Source of the DNA: an uncultured Clostridia bacterium
GTDB lineage: Bacteria; Bacillota; Clostridia; Lachnospirales; CAG-274
Direction of reading: 5' to 3'
Length of the DNA stretch: 64,000 nt
Assembly: GCA_947585865.1 (NCBI GenBank)
Contig: CANPXH010000006.1
Coordinates: 41,533 to 105,532 of the forward strand
Shown here: in pieces, positions 18,815 to 27,107 of the stretch
Numbering within the stretch: position 1 is the first letter of the stretch
Layout: every line of letters starts with the position of its first letter
Translations under genes and position numbers: made by a program
The notes under the pieces: generated by a model
Database searches by the model: none
What the model saw: the letters and a program-made list of their open reading frames with translations, nothing else
Told to the model about the DNA's origin: nothing

Positions 18815-18982
18815 TTATGCCTGAGGAGCACCTACAGGACAAGTACCTGCACAAGCACCGCAGTCGATGCAAGCGCTTTCGTCGATAACATACTTGCCAT
18901 CGCCTTCAGAAATTGCGCCAACAGGACAATCTGCTGCACAAGCGCCACAACTGATGCAGTCGTCACTGATCTTATATGCCAT
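18815..18982 (-). CDS. 2[4Fe-4S] clostridial-type ferredoxin
   Basis: A 55-residue protein. It has two classic cluster motifs, CISCGACAADCP and CIDCGACAGTCP, arranged as an internal repeat, the pattern of clostridial ferredoxins that carry low-potential electrons for anaerobic enzymes. The ATG at 18982 follows GGAGGTG at 7 bases. It is a single-gene unit with its own promoter. A small inverted repeat (19008-19024, GTAAGA and TCTTAC arms) lies in its leader. Confidence 0.97.
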   Translation of the reverse strand: MAYKISDDCISCGACAADCPVGAISEGDGKYVIDESACIDCGACAGTCPVGAPQA

Positions 18983-19032
18983 AATTAAGCACCTCCATAT
19001 TTTTTTTGTAAGAGTAATTCTTACTTACTTTC

Positions 19033-19061
19033 ATTGTATACTATTATTTGGTTTTTTTCAA
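19033..19061 (-). promoter_or_regulatory. Ferredoxin promoter
   Basis: On the minus strand TTGAAA (19061-19056), a 17-base spacer and TACAAT (19038-19033). The divergent tldD gene probably uses a TATAAT at 19063-19068 on the plus strand, but no good -35 is visible for it. Confidence 0.7.
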
Positions 19062-19105
19062 GTATAATTTATAATAAAATAAAAATTTTAAAGGGAGTAT
19101 TTGAT

Positions 19106-20488
19106 ATGATAAGTGAGAAAACGGTACAAAACGTACTTGCGGCAGCAGTCTCCACAGGTGCGGGATTTGCAGAAATTTTTGTTGAAAACAACTGCAAAAG
19201 CAACATCGCTGTAACAAACGGCATTGTGGATAAAGCCAATTCGGGCATGGACAAAGGCTGTGGGATAAGGATAATAAACGGCGAGAGAGTGATATATGTC
19301 TATACAAACAATATGTCGGAGGATAACCTTATAAGGATAGCCAAGGAGGGCGCAGCCGCCATAAAGGGAGATACCGAACATAATATTACCGTATTCAACA
19401 GGCTTGGTATAAGCAATGCACATCCCGTTGCCGTAATGCCGGATACAGTTGAGAAAAAAAGGATAGTCGACTTTTTGATGCAGGGTCACAGCAGGGCAAT
19501 GGCCTACGACAGCCTTATAACTCAAACAGGCCTGTCCTATTTGGATTCCGTTCAGAATGTGCTTATTGCCAATACGGAAGGACTGTGGGCAGAGGATGAG
19601 AGAGTGAGGACAAGGATATCGGTTTCTGTCGTAGCGTCAAATGAAAGCGAGAAGCAAACGGGATATTTCGGCCCCGGCGCTTTGCAGGGCTTTGAGTTCT
19701 GCGAAGATCTGGATATTGAAGCCATAGCCGATGAAGCGGCACGCTGTGCGGTCACCATGCTCAAGGCGGAGAACTGTCCAAGCGGTAAAATGCCTGTTGT
19801 TATGGGCAACGGCTTTGGCGGAGTTATATTCCATGAGGCTTGCGGACACGGCTTGGAAGCGGCTGCCATAAGCAAGAGGGCAAGTGTGTTCACAGACAAG
19901 ATAGGCGAAAAAATAGCCTCAGATAAGGTCACGGCAATAGATGACGGTACTATGCCAAATCAGTGGGGCAGTATGAATATTGACGATGAGGGTACGCCGT
20001 GCAGGAAAAATGTGCTTATTGAAAAGGGCGTATTGAAAACATATATGACTGACCGCTACAACGGCGGCATAATAGGTATGGCTCCCAGCGGAAATTCCCG
20101 CAGGGAAAGCTATAAGCTCGTACCTGTTTCAAGAATGACTAACACATATATAGCGGCAGGCACGGACAAGAGGGAGGATATAATCGCAGATACGGAATAC
20201 GGCTTATATGCCAAATATATGGGCGGCGGTTCCGTAAATCCCGCAAGCGGTGATTTCAACTTTGCCGTAAACGAGGCATATATAATAAGAAACGGTAAGA
20301 TATGTGAGCCCGTAAGGGGAGCAACGCTTATAGGAAAGGGTTCTGTTGTACTTAAAAATATAGACAGAGTATCGGATGATCTTGCTCTTGCCGAGGGTAT
20401 GTGCGGAGCTTCCAGCGGTTCGATACCCGTATGTGTAGGTCAGCCTATGCTGAGAGTACAGAACATAACGGTAGGAGGCAGAGGATAA
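19106..20488 (+). CDS. tldD: TldD metalloprotease
   Basis: 460 residues of the TldD/PmbA family. The zinc site motif HEACGHGLEA lies mid-protein, as in catalytic TldD subunits. TldD and TldE form a heterodimer that trims unfolded peptides, including some bacteriocin precursors. The start at 19106 follows AAGGGAG at 8 bases, and an upstream extension would run through the promoter region. The stop overlaps the next ATG by one base, so both subunits are made together. No peptide substrate gene is visible nearby. Confidence 0.95.
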   Translation: MISEKTVQNVLAAAVSTGAGFAEIFVENNCKSNIAVTNGIVDKANSGMDKGCGIRIINGERVIYVYTNNMSEDNLIRIAKEGAAAIKGDTEHNITVFNRLGISNAHPVAVMPDTVEKKRIVDFLMQGHSRAMAYDSLITQTGLSYLDSVQNVLIANTEGLWAEDERVRTRISVSVVASNESEKQTGYFGPGALQGFEFCEDLDIEAIADEAARCAVTMLKAENCPSGKMPVVMGNGFGGVIFHEACGHGLEAAAISKRASVFTDKIGEKIASDKVTAIDDGTMPNQWGSMNIDDEGTPCRKNVLIEKGVLKTYMTDRYNGGIIGMAPSGNSRRESYKLVPVSRMTNTYIAAGTDKREDIIADTEYGLYAKYMGGGSVNPASGDFNFAVNEAYIIRNGKICEPVRGATLIGKGSVVLKNIDRVSDDLALAEGMCGASSGSIPVCVGQPMLRVQNITVGGRG

Positions 20489-21825
20489 TGGATATAAGGA
20501 CATTAAAGGACAGGCTGTTTGAAAGCGCCGAAAAAGAGGGCTTTGAAAGCTGTGAAATATACTATCAGTCAGGCAGCTCCTTTACGGTAAGCATATATAA
20601 GGGAAATATAGAAAAGTATCAGAGCAGTGAAAACGGCGGCTTTTGTTTCAGAGGACTTTACAAGGGAAATATGGGATATTATTTCAGCGAGGCTTTGGAT
20701 ATAGATGCCGACAAAGCGGTAAAGACAGCTAAAGAAAATGCCGAGGTAATAACAACAAAGGACAGGGAATTTATATACAAAGGGGATAAGGAATATCCAA
20801 GCGTAAACGTATATAACGCTGCTCTTGAAAATGTGAGTGCCGAGCAGAAAATACAGGCAGCTCTCAGTATTGAAAAATATGCAAATGAATATGACAGCAG
20901 AATAACCGTAAATAGATCTATGATCACAAGCGGCGACAGCTATGTGTATATTTGCAATACGGAGGGTCTTGAAGTAAGCGAAAAGGGCAATCATATACTT
21001 GCCTATGCGGAGGTAATGGCAAAGGATGGCGAGGACACAAGGGAAAAGGGCGAAATATGGATAGGCACGGATATATCCGAGCTAAATGAAAAGGAGCTTG
21101 CGGAAAGCGCCTGCAAAAAGGCTTTGTCAGCCCTGGGCGCAAAAAGCATACCGGGCGGAGCTTTAAAGACGGTTATAGAAAACGAGACCTTTGCAGATAT
21201 TCTGAGCTGCTTTTTAAATAGCTTTATAGCGGAAAATGTACAGAAGGGCTTTTCCCTTTTGAAGGATAAAAAGGGCGATCGGATAGCCTCCGACATAGTT
21301 ACGATAACAGACGATCCTCTTATGGAGGGAGGCTATGCCACTACAGCCTTTGACGGCGAGGGTGTTGCATCCTGCAGAAAAACAATTGTGGAAAAGGGTA
21401 TTTTAAAGACGTATCTCTATAACCTTAAATCCGCCAATGCAGACGGCGTAAGATCTACGGGAAACGGATATAAGGGCAGTTTCAGAGCTACCGTAAGCAC
21501 AGCGCCTACAAATTTCTATATAGAAAAGGGAAGCAAAAGCAAGGAGGAGGCAATAAGCAGTATTGAATACGGCGTATATATAAACGATGTGGCAGGGCTC
21601 CATTCTGGCACGAACAGTATTTCGGGAGATTTTTCACTTGCCGCAGAGGGATTTTTGATAGAAAATGGCAGTATAACAAGGTCTGTGGATCAGATAACTA
21701 TTGCAGGCAATTTCTATGAAATATTAAAAAACATAGATACCGTATGCTCCGATCTGAAATTCAATTCCTCGGCTATAGGCTCTCCCACCGTTGTCATAAA
21801 CGGTATTGAAGTTTCGGGAGAATAA
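20488..21825 (+). CDS. pmbA: TldE/PmbA, non-catalytic partner of TldD
   Basis: 445 residues, homologous in layout to TldD but without the HExxxH zinc motif, as expected for the TldE (PmbA) subunit. The C-terminal half keeps the family signature near GTNSISGDFSLAAEGFLIENG. The ATG at 20488 overlaps the tldD stop. Followed by a clear terminator. Confidence 0.94.
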   Translation: MDIRTLKDRLFESAEKEGFESCEIYYQSGSSFTVSIYKGNIEKYQSSENGGFCFRGLYKGNMGYYFSEALDIDADKAVKTAKENAEVITTKDREFIYKGDKEYPSVNVYNAALENVSAEQKIQAALSIEKYANEYDSRITVNRSMITSGDSYVYICNTEGLEVSEKGNHILAYAEVMAKDGEDTREKGEIWIGTDISELNEKELAESACKKALSALGAKSIPGGALKTVIENETFADILSCFLNSFIAENVQKGFSLLKDKKGDRIASDIVTITDDPLMEGGYATTAFDGEGVASCRKTIVEKGILKTYLYNLKSANADGVRSTGNGYKGSFRATVSTAPTNFYIEKGSKSKEEAISSIEYGVYINDVAGLHSGTNSISGDFSLAAEGFLIENGSITRSVDQITIAGNFYEILKNIDTVCSDLKFNSSAIGSPTVVINGIEVSGE

Positions 21826-21832
21826 TAAATAA

Positions 21833-21877
21833 CCGCCGCATCAGGCGATAAGGAAAGAACCTGTTGCGGCGGGTTTT
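21833..21877 (+). terminator. Terminator of tldD-pmbA
   Basis: CCGCCGCA (21833-21840) pairs with TGCGGCGG (21865-21872), followed by a short T run. Confidence 0.85.
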
Positions 21878-21907
21878 AGTGATGAGTTTGTGTTTATAGG
21901 AATAATT

Positions 21908-22115
21908 ACCTCTCCACCAACCTGCGGTTGGTCCCCCTCCCCTGATTAGGGGAGGCTGTGTACCGCAAGGCAGTGGCAGTAGCTTAGGTATTGCTTTTAC
22001 TAAGTAAATAAGGGCTTTTGTAAAGCGCACAACTAAGGCTCCCCTAATCAGGGGAGCTGTCAGCCGCGGCAAAAGCTTATATAAAAATAGCTGTGAACGG
22101 GGCTGACTGAGAGGT
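21908..22115. mobile_element. MITE/REP-like palindromic element
   Basis: A gene-free block of about 208 bases. ACCTCTC at the left end is matched by the inverted GAGAGGT at the right end. Inside, two 18-base near-identical palindromes, CTCCCCTGATTAGGGGAG and CTCCCCTAATCAGGGGAG, stand in inverted order about 85 bases apart. Near each end is another short hairpin (ACCAACC/GGTTGGT left; a GGCTGAC/GTCAGCC pair right). Similar inverted-repeat elements are scattered between genes in many Clostridia. No transposase is encoded. The remainder of the 21826-22213 gap shows no gene. Confidence 0.7.
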
Positions 22116-22213
22116 CGAACCTATTAATATAAACCAAAACTTAACTCATCATTCTTACTTCCACTTACAAAAACAAAGTCAGTAACCCCATCTATCCAAT
22201 ACTACAGCCCTGC

Positions 22214-23602
22214 TTATGCTTTGTCATATATATCGGTTATATCAAAACTTTCGTCAATATCAAGAGACGGAATGTAGCTGACAATTTCTTTAAACTCACC
22301 GTCTGCACCGTCTACATTATAGAGTTCGTACAATTCGCAGTACAAGGTAAGGTAATTCTCCGCCTCCTCGTCAGTCAGCTTTTTATTGCTGTATTTTTCC
22401 AATACATCCGCTGCTTTTTCCAGCATATCGTTGGCGCAGTAGAGTATCTCAACTCTTTTTGCAAAGGCAGGTTCTGTCTCGATTTTTGCAAATGCTTCAT
22501 CCCTTGCTTTAGCAGTTTCTCTCATATCCCTTGCGTAGTAAAGAGGAGTATCGAGCACATCCTCTACTGTCAGATCTGTTTCTGCCAGCTTAGGCAAATT
22601 TTCACCGTCTATTTCCGTAAGCATTTTAATAAATTCGCCCAGTCTCTCCGTGTCTGCGTCATCTAAGCCTGCTGTATCATAGTTTTTGAGATAAAAGCCT
22701 TCTGCCTTATGGTAATACTGATTGATGGCTGAAGCAAGCTGAGCGATTAATTTACTGTCTTTTTCACTGAGAGGCTCCAATAATTTATTTGACGCCTCTT
22801 CTGTAATGCTTTTTGATTCTTCCAGTTCAATGACCTTTATAACTTCATTATACAGGTCAAGCTGTTCAAGCATCAGTGATTTGATTTTTGTTTCGTTGTC
22901 GTTTTCGGCTGATATCCTGTTTACCATGGACTTAAATGTGTCTATTGTTCCATAGGCGTTTTTAATTATCTTTGCATTTTCGTCTTTATTTTCTATAAGT
23001 GTTGTCAGTGTGCTGATATAAAGCGGCGGCAGATATGATGCTATGTCATTGATAAAAAAGACGATCTCGGTAGTACGAGCATATTCCGCAGTATCTGCGC
23101 TTATTCCGGTAACATAATCATTATTTTTAACGACGGTTGTTTCCGTTGTACTTTCCGTAGTGCTTTCCGCAGCTGTGTCAGACTGATCCCGGCTGCTTTT
23201 TAGTATGACTGTCTTTTCGTTGTTGTTCCATTCTACGACTAAGCCCGATGCCTCTCCCACTGCTCTTAAAGGCAGCATCATGGAGCCGTTTATTATCTGA
23301 GCGGGTACGTCAAGAGAAACGGTATCCTTGTTCACAGTCATACTGCTGCTGTTTGCGGTCACATCTATACTTTTTTCTTTATCCGAAAGTGTTGCTGTTT
23401 TGGTATTGCTATCCCATACAACGGCATAGCCCAGCTTTTCAAATATGCCCCTCAGCGGTATAAGTGTTCTGCCTTCGGCTATAACGGGCTGCTGAACGCC
23501 AAAATTGACTTCTTCATTATTTAGAGTTACGGTAATATCCTTTGCATATACATTGCCGACCATCATAACGGCTGCCAGCAAAAATGCGATTGATTTTTTC
23601 AT
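22214..23602 (-). CDS. Secreted protein with copper amine oxidase N-terminal-like (stalk) domain
   Basis: 462 residues. A signal peptide (MKKSIAFLLAAVMMVGNVYA) is followed by two copies of a stalk-domain pattern: RTLIPLRGIFEKLGYAVVWD and MMLPLRAVGEASGLVVEWN, each ending in a beta strand with aromatic and valine residues. A Thr/Glu-rich linker (about 142-160) leads to an acidic, helical C-terminal part of about 300 residues I do not recognise. The stalk domain is common in extracytoplasmic proteins of Clostridia and does not imply amine oxidase activity. A good ribosome site (AGGAGG) precedes the ATG. Role unknown; probably cell-surface or envelope. Confidence 0.88.
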   Translation of the reverse strand: MKKSIAFLLAAVMMVGNVYAKDITVTLNNEEVNFGVQQPVIAEGRTLIPLRGIFEKLGYAVVWDSNTKTATLSDKEKSIDVTANSSSMTVNKDTVSLDVPAQIINGSMMLPLRAVGEASGLVVEWNNNEKTVILKSSRDQSDTAAESTTESTTETTVVKNNDYVTGISADTAEYARTTEIVFFINDIASYLPPLYISTLTTLIENKDENAKIIKNAYGTIDTFKSMVNRISAENDNETKIKSLMLEQLDLYNEVIKVIELEESKSITEEASNKLLEPLSEKDSKLIAQLASAINQYYHKAEGFYLKNYDTAGLDDADTERLGEFIKMLTEIDGENLPKLAETDLTVEDVLDTPLYYARDMRETAKARDEAFAKIETEPAFAKRVEILYCANDMLEKAADVLEKYSNKKLTDEEAENYLTLYCELYELYNVDGADGEFKEIVSYIPSLDIDESFDITDIYDKA

Positions 23603-23675
23603 AACAGACCTCCTTTTTTGTTTGCTGATATAAGTATACTACAAAAAAAATAAATAATCTACATCTTTTTTATAA

Positions 23676-23708
23676 ATTAAAACGGTATTTCGATTTTACG
23701 AAATACCG
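23676..23708 (-). terminator. spo0A terminator
   Basis: CGGTATTTCG (23683-23692) pairs perfectly with CGAAATACCG (23699-23708). On the minus strand a TTTTAATTT tract follows. It lies 8 bases after the spo0A stop. Confidence 0.88.
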
Positions 23709-23715
23709 CTTATTT

Positions 23716-24504
23716 TTAAGATGCCTTAAGCTCCAGTCTCAATCTGTCGGCTATGAGTGCTATAAATTCGCTGTTGGTGGGCTTGCCCTTGTTATTGGAA
23801 ACGGTATAGCCGAAAAGGGAATCGATAGCATCTACCTTTCCTCTGCTCCACGCTACTTCTATGGCGTGCCTTATAGCTCTTTCCACTCTGCTTGGCGTGG
23901 TATTGCATTTTTTAGCAATGGCGGGATAAAGCTCCTTGGTTATATAATTAAGAACATCGATGTCATTTATGGCCATTATGATAGCTTCTCTCATATAGTG
24001 ATATCCTCTTATATGGGCAGGTACTCCCACTTCGTGAAGTATATTTGTGACTCTTGTCTCTAAGTCTATATCACTTTGTCTGCTGTAGCATACGCCCGTG
24101 TTGAGAACGCCCTTTTTTGTAACAGGCTCCTTGAGCTGCCTTATGCGGGATACAAGCAGCTCCATATCAAAGGGCTTTGCAATATAATATTTAGCTCCCA
24201 ATGTAAATGCCTTTTGAGTGATCTGCTCGCCTGTGATAGCGGTGAGCATTATGCACATGGTATCCTTGCCTTTATTTTCCTTATGAAGCTTTTCCAGTAC
24301 GCCTATGCCGTCAAGCTTTGGCATAATGCCGTCGATAAGAGCAATATCGGGGTTGTCCTTCACTATTTTTTCATAAGCCTCTTCTCCGTCATAGGCAAGG
24401 GATACTATTTCCATATCCTCCTGTTTGCCTATGTAGTTGCTCAAGCAATCACAGAAATCCTTGTTGTCATCGGCGATCAGTACGGTTAATTTTTCATCTT
24501 TCAC
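23716..24504 (-). CDS. spo0A: Sporulation master regulator Spo0A
   Basis: 263 residues. The receiver domain has the acidic pocket LIADDNKD, the phospho-acceptor aspartate in [14 protein letters not shown], the switch threonine (MLTAI) and the lysine in YIAKPFD. The C-terminal Spo0A effector domain binds 0A boxes through a helix-turn-helix ([17 protein letters not shown]). I place the start at GTG 24504, because the in-frame ATG at 24519 is itself part of the ribosome site GGAGGTAA that precedes the GTG. The gene stands alone with its own promoter and terminator; the usual upstream neighbour spoIVB is absent and a CYTH gene takes its place. Confidence 0.97.
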   Translation of the reverse strand: MKDEKLTVLIADDNKDFCDCLSNYIGKQEDMEIVSLAYDGEEAYEKIVKDNPDIALIDGIMPKLDGIGVLEKLHKENKGKDTMCIMLTAITGEQITQKAFTLGAKYYIAKPFDMELLVSRIRQLKEPVTKKGVLNTGVCYSRQSDIDLETRVTNILHEVGVPAHIRGYHYMREAIIMAINDIDVLNYITKELYPAIAKKCNTTPSRVERAIRHAIEVAWSRGKVDAIDSLFGYTVSNNKGKPTNSEFIALIADRLRLELKAS

Positions 24505-24560
24505 TATAATTACCTCCATTTTGATAAAATTAGAAATTAAAAAGTTGCTGTTATTTAATT

Positions 24561-24573
24561 GGTAATATTTACC
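24561..24573. repeat. Inverted repeat downstream of the spo0A promoter
   Basis: GGTAA and TTACC arms around three bases, positioned just after the predicted start site. It could be an operator or a weak leader hairpin. Confidence 0.4.
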
Positions 24574-24583
24574 ATATATGGAT

Positions 24584-24612
24584 ATTATAGTATATTTAAT
24601 TTTAAAAATCAA
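24584..24612 (-). promoter_or_regulatory. spo0A promoter
   Basis: On the minus strand TTGATT (24612-24607), a 17-base spacer and TATAAT (24589-24584). Confidence 0.75.
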
Positions 24613-24622
24613 GTATTATTTA

Positions 24623-25099
24623 TCAATTTTTTGAAGGAATACCAAATTTTGCCAAATACGTATTGCGGTATCTGTAGTCTTGTGTCACTTCTGAGCCGAA
24701 CCAGGTCGGAGGGTCGAATAAAATTGCTTCCTTTGTCGATGAAAACTCTACTTCAACATTCATAAAACCCTTCAGCCGCCCTTCATATATATCCAGTTCC
24801 GCTTTGAGTCCGTTGTCAAGAGGTATCATATATCTGGTTTTTTCTATTATGTTCCCCTCTGTTTTTTTCTGCAGCCTGTTAAATTGTTCCTCGGTCAGGG
24901 GCAATTCATACTCTATTCTTTTTAAAAGACCGCTTCCCTTTACGGTAAGTATATATTCATTGTCCTGCTGCCTTATTCTTATGGTGGGATCCATAGATAT
25001 GTATGCCTGCTTTATTTTGCGGCATTTATATCGGCTAATATCATCGGGTAGCTTTTCAATAAGGAATTTTCTTTCGATTTCGTAAATTTCGCTGCTCAT
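24623..25099 (-). CDS. CYTH domain protein
   Basis: 158 residues, cytoplasmic. The N-terminal EIERKFLIEKLP is the signature of the CYTH superfamily (triphosphate tunnel enzymes, class IV adenylate cyclases, inorganic triphosphatases). Basic and acidic strand residues follow (TIRIRQQ, YILTVKG, EKTRYMIPL, ELDIYEGRLKG, NVEVEF), as expected for the tunnel. The natural substrate cannot be told from sequence. It is divergent from a DJ-1/PfpI gene. AGGAGG precedes the ATG at 25099. Confidence 0.92.
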   Translation of the reverse strand: MSSEIYEIERKFLIEKLPDDISRYKCRKIKQAYISMDPTIRIRQQDNEYILTVKGSGLLKRIEYELPLTEEQFNRLQKKTEGNIIEKTRYMIPLDNGLKAELDIYEGRLKGFMNVEVEFSSTKEAILFDPPTWFGSEVTQDYRYRNTYLAKFGIPSKN

Positions 25100-25142
25100 A
25101 ATGTCCTCCTACTTGATTTTATACGACATAATATGGTATACT

Positions 25143-25155
25143 TTATCTTAGATAA
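25143..25155. promoter_or_regulatory. Perfect palindrome in the CYTH/DJ-1 divergent region
   Basis: TTATCTTAGATAA: six-base arms around a single T. A TATAAC at 25168-25173 would make it overlap the -35 zone of the DJ-1 gene, so it may be an operator. The regulator is unknown. Confidence 0.4.
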
Positions 25156-25193
25156 GTTCACATACAGTATAACACATAATGGAGGTTTTGTAT

Positions 25194-25736
25194 ATGGTCA
25201 TCGTATTTTTGGCAAACGGCTGCGAGGAAATAGAAGCATTGTCGGTAATAGACACTCTCAGAAGAGGAAATGTTGAGGTAAAGGGCGTGTCTGTTTCGGA
25301 CAGCCTTACGGTAAACGGTGCTCACGGTATAGATTTTATGGCAGACTGTCTGTTTCAGGATGTAAATTTTGACAAGGCGGAAATGGTAGTTCTTCCCGGA
25401 GGTCTGGGCGGAAGGAACAATCTTATGGCGAATAAGAATGTTGTAACGGTCTGCAAGAAATTCAATGAAATGGGGAAGTATGTGACTGCCATATGTGCTT
25501 CTCCCAGCGTTTTGGGAGAAAACGGCATATTGCAGGGCAGAAAGGCTACGTGTTATCCCGGCTTTGAGGAGCAGTGCAGGGGTGCGGAAATATTAAATGA
25601 AAAGGTCGTAAGAGACGGCAATATAATCACATCAAAGGGTCCGGGCACCGCCTTCTTGTTTGCGGTAGAGCTGTTAAGGGCGCTAAAGGGCGATGATGCG
25701 GCGGACAGCGTGGCTCAAGGACTTATTCTTGACTAG
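25194..25736 (+). CDS. DJ-1/PfpI family protein
   Basis: 180 residues. It matches the DJ-1/ThiJ/PfpI fold: FLANGCEEIEALS with the conserved glutamate, VVLPGG, and the nucleophile elbow with cysteine in TAICASPSVLG. Members are deglycase-like or chaperone-like proteins, and some are wrongly called ThiJ. The start at 25194 follows GGAGG at 8 bases; an earlier in-frame ATG (25179) overlaps the ribosome site. It ends in TAG and overlaps the tail of the converging next gene by 14 bases. Confidence 0.93.
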   Translation: MVIVFLANGCEEIEALSVIDTLRRGNVEVKGVSVSDSLTVNGAHGIDFMADCLFQDVNFDKAEMVVLPGGLGGRNNLMANKNVVTVCKKFNEMGKYVTAICASPSVLGENGILQGRKATCYPGFEEQCRGAEILNEKVVRDGNIITSKGPGTAFLFAVELLRALKGDDAADSVAQGLILD

Positions 25737-26136
25737 GCACACCTACCCTTATATTTTTAAAAATTTTAGGCAAAATATCTTCTGTGATCTCGGTTATGTG
25801 AAGTTTGTTGCAGGCATTTATCACTTTGCCTCTGTCTATTGAATATATATAGGCAATATCCTCCGGGGTATATACGGAGTTTTTAGCATAGCTTAGAGAT
25901 TTTCTGAAAAGTCTGCATATATAGCTGCTGCCGTTAAGCATTATCACAGGTATGCTTTCGGAGGAAATATGCTTTATGTTTTTTTCTTTTACTATGTAAT
26001 TCATTTCCTTTTGGGATATGTTAAGTATAGAGCATATTTCATTGGGCTCTATGTTGTCCTCTCCCGATTTTATAAGTATATCAAGGGATTGCAGCACGGG
26101 GCTTATATCGTTGGTATATGTATTGTAGAAATTCAT
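25723..26136 (-). CDS. Unrecognised protein with two helix-turn-helix-like segments
   Basis: 137 residues, soluble, no cysteine clusters except single residues. I do not recognise the family. Two segments look like helix-turn-helix units: EICSILNISQKEMNYIVKE in the first half and DIAYIYSIDRGKVINACNK in the second. That would fit a small DNA-binding protein. The start at ATG 26136 is 8 bases after AAGGAG; the GTG at 26145 is too close to that site. Its 3' end overlaps the converging DJ-1 gene. Confidence 0.7.
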   Translation of the reverse strand: MNFYNTYTNDISPVLQSLDILIKSGEDNIEPNEICSILNISQKEMNYIVKEKNIKHISSESIPVIMLNGSSYICRLFRKSLSYAKNSVYTPEDIAYIYSIDRGKVINACNKLHITEITEDILPKIFKNIRVGVPSQE

Positions 26137-26214
26137 TTGCTTCACTCCTTATATTGATTATAAGTTACTATGAGCCTAAAATCCACCTGTAAATATTGGA
26201 ATAGAGGTGTTGAT

Positions 26215-26739
26215 ATGAATGCTTTGCAGAAATATTTTAATTACAGGCAGGCATTGATTGACCAGTATATAAAAGGAGATATGACAAAGAGGGAATATCT
26301 CAATAAAAATTTTGATGCCGTTCTTGCTCTTAATATAGAGCCATTCAGAAACGTAGATACTGTAGATAAGGGGCTTTTCAACTATCAGTATTATAACGCT
26401 ATGGCAAAAGACGCCCGTATGGAGGCTAACCGCTATGCTTCATCGGATCGGGAATACAACAGATTCTACAACAGCGAAAGCGATCACTATTACCATATGA
26501 AGGACAAGGCCACTATGAGAGTGCTGCAATTGCTGGATTATCAGAATGTCCATGCCTATTTTATAAAGGTAAGGAGCAGGGAGCTTAAAAACAAGCTTTT
26601 TGAAATAGTGCTTGAAGACAATAATATGATACTCCATTCCACATCGGAGGTCATACTCAATAAGCTCAGGGATGAAAACTGCTTTTCGGAGGGCGTGTGT
26701 CATTCCAAGATAGACAGCTATATAAACCACAGATATTAA
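26215..26739 (+). CDS. Conserved clostridial protein (DUF6648-like)
   Basis: 174 residues, highly charged, rich in Tyr and Asn, no membrane segment. The pattern KYFNYRQALIDQYIKGD at the N-terminus, FNYQYYNAMAKDARM in the middle, YYHMKDK, and the C-terminal ILNKLRDENCF plus IDSYINHRY match my memory of clostridial proteins called DUF6648. Function is unknown. The start at 26215 follows AGAGGTG. It lies 12 bases before the DUF503 gene, likely one transcript. Confidence 0.75.
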   Translation: MNALQKYFNYRQALIDQYIKGDMTKREYLNKNFDAVLALNIEPFRNVDTVDKGLFNYQYYNAMAKDARMEANRYASSDREYNRFYNSESDHYYHMKDKATMRVLQLLDYQNVHAYFIKVRSRELKNKLFEIVLEDNNMILHSTSEVILNKLRDENCFSEGVCHSKIDSYINHRY

Positions 26740-26751
26740 GGGGGTCATGCT

Positions 26752-27033
26752 ATGATAATAGGCGCCTGCAAGATATATATGACTGCCGAATGGGTGAATT
26801 CCCTTAAGGAAAAAAGGATGGTGGTCAAGAGCATTATAGAAAAGACGAAACATAAATTTAATGTTTCAGTGGCCGAGGTGGACAAGCAGGATATACACAA
26901 GTCTATAGTGATAGGCTTTGCCTGTGTTACAAACGAGGTGAGACACGCCGACGAGGTAATACAAAACGTGCTCAATTATATAGAAGATAATACGGATGCG
27001 GTAATAGATGATGTGGAAAGAGAAATTTTTTAA
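26752..27033 (+). CDS. DUF503 (YlxP-like) protein
   Basis: 93 residues, the normal size. MIIGACKIYM and SLKEKRMVVKSIIEK are the family signature, with a ferredoxin-like fold expected. In many Bacillota ylxP lies next to rbfA in the nusA-infB operon; here it is elsewhere, beside a DUF6648-like gene and before tig. GGGGGTC precedes the ATG. Role not firmly known. Confidence 0.9.
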   Translation: MIIGACKIYMTAEWVNSLKEKRMVVKSIIEKTKHKFNVSVAEVDKQDIHKSIVIGFACVTNEVRHADEVIQNVLNYIEDNTDAVIDDVEREIF

Positions 27034-27061
27034 AAAAATACTAGCATTTTACAGTTGCCTA

Positions 27062-27070
27062 TGCTATAAT
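27062..27070 (+). promoter_or_regulatory. tig promoter with extended -10
   Basis: TGCTATAAT with no convincing -35 at the expected place (27042-27047). It lies about 38 bases before the tig start. Confidence 0.6.
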
Positions 27071-27107
27071 ACAATGAAGTGCAATCAGATTTAAGGAGGA
27101 TTTTATA

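Noticed and set aside
22214..23602. Copper amine oxidase enzyme
   Set aside because: Only the small N-terminal-like stalk repeats are present; the catalytic domain with its topaquinone tyrosine is absent.
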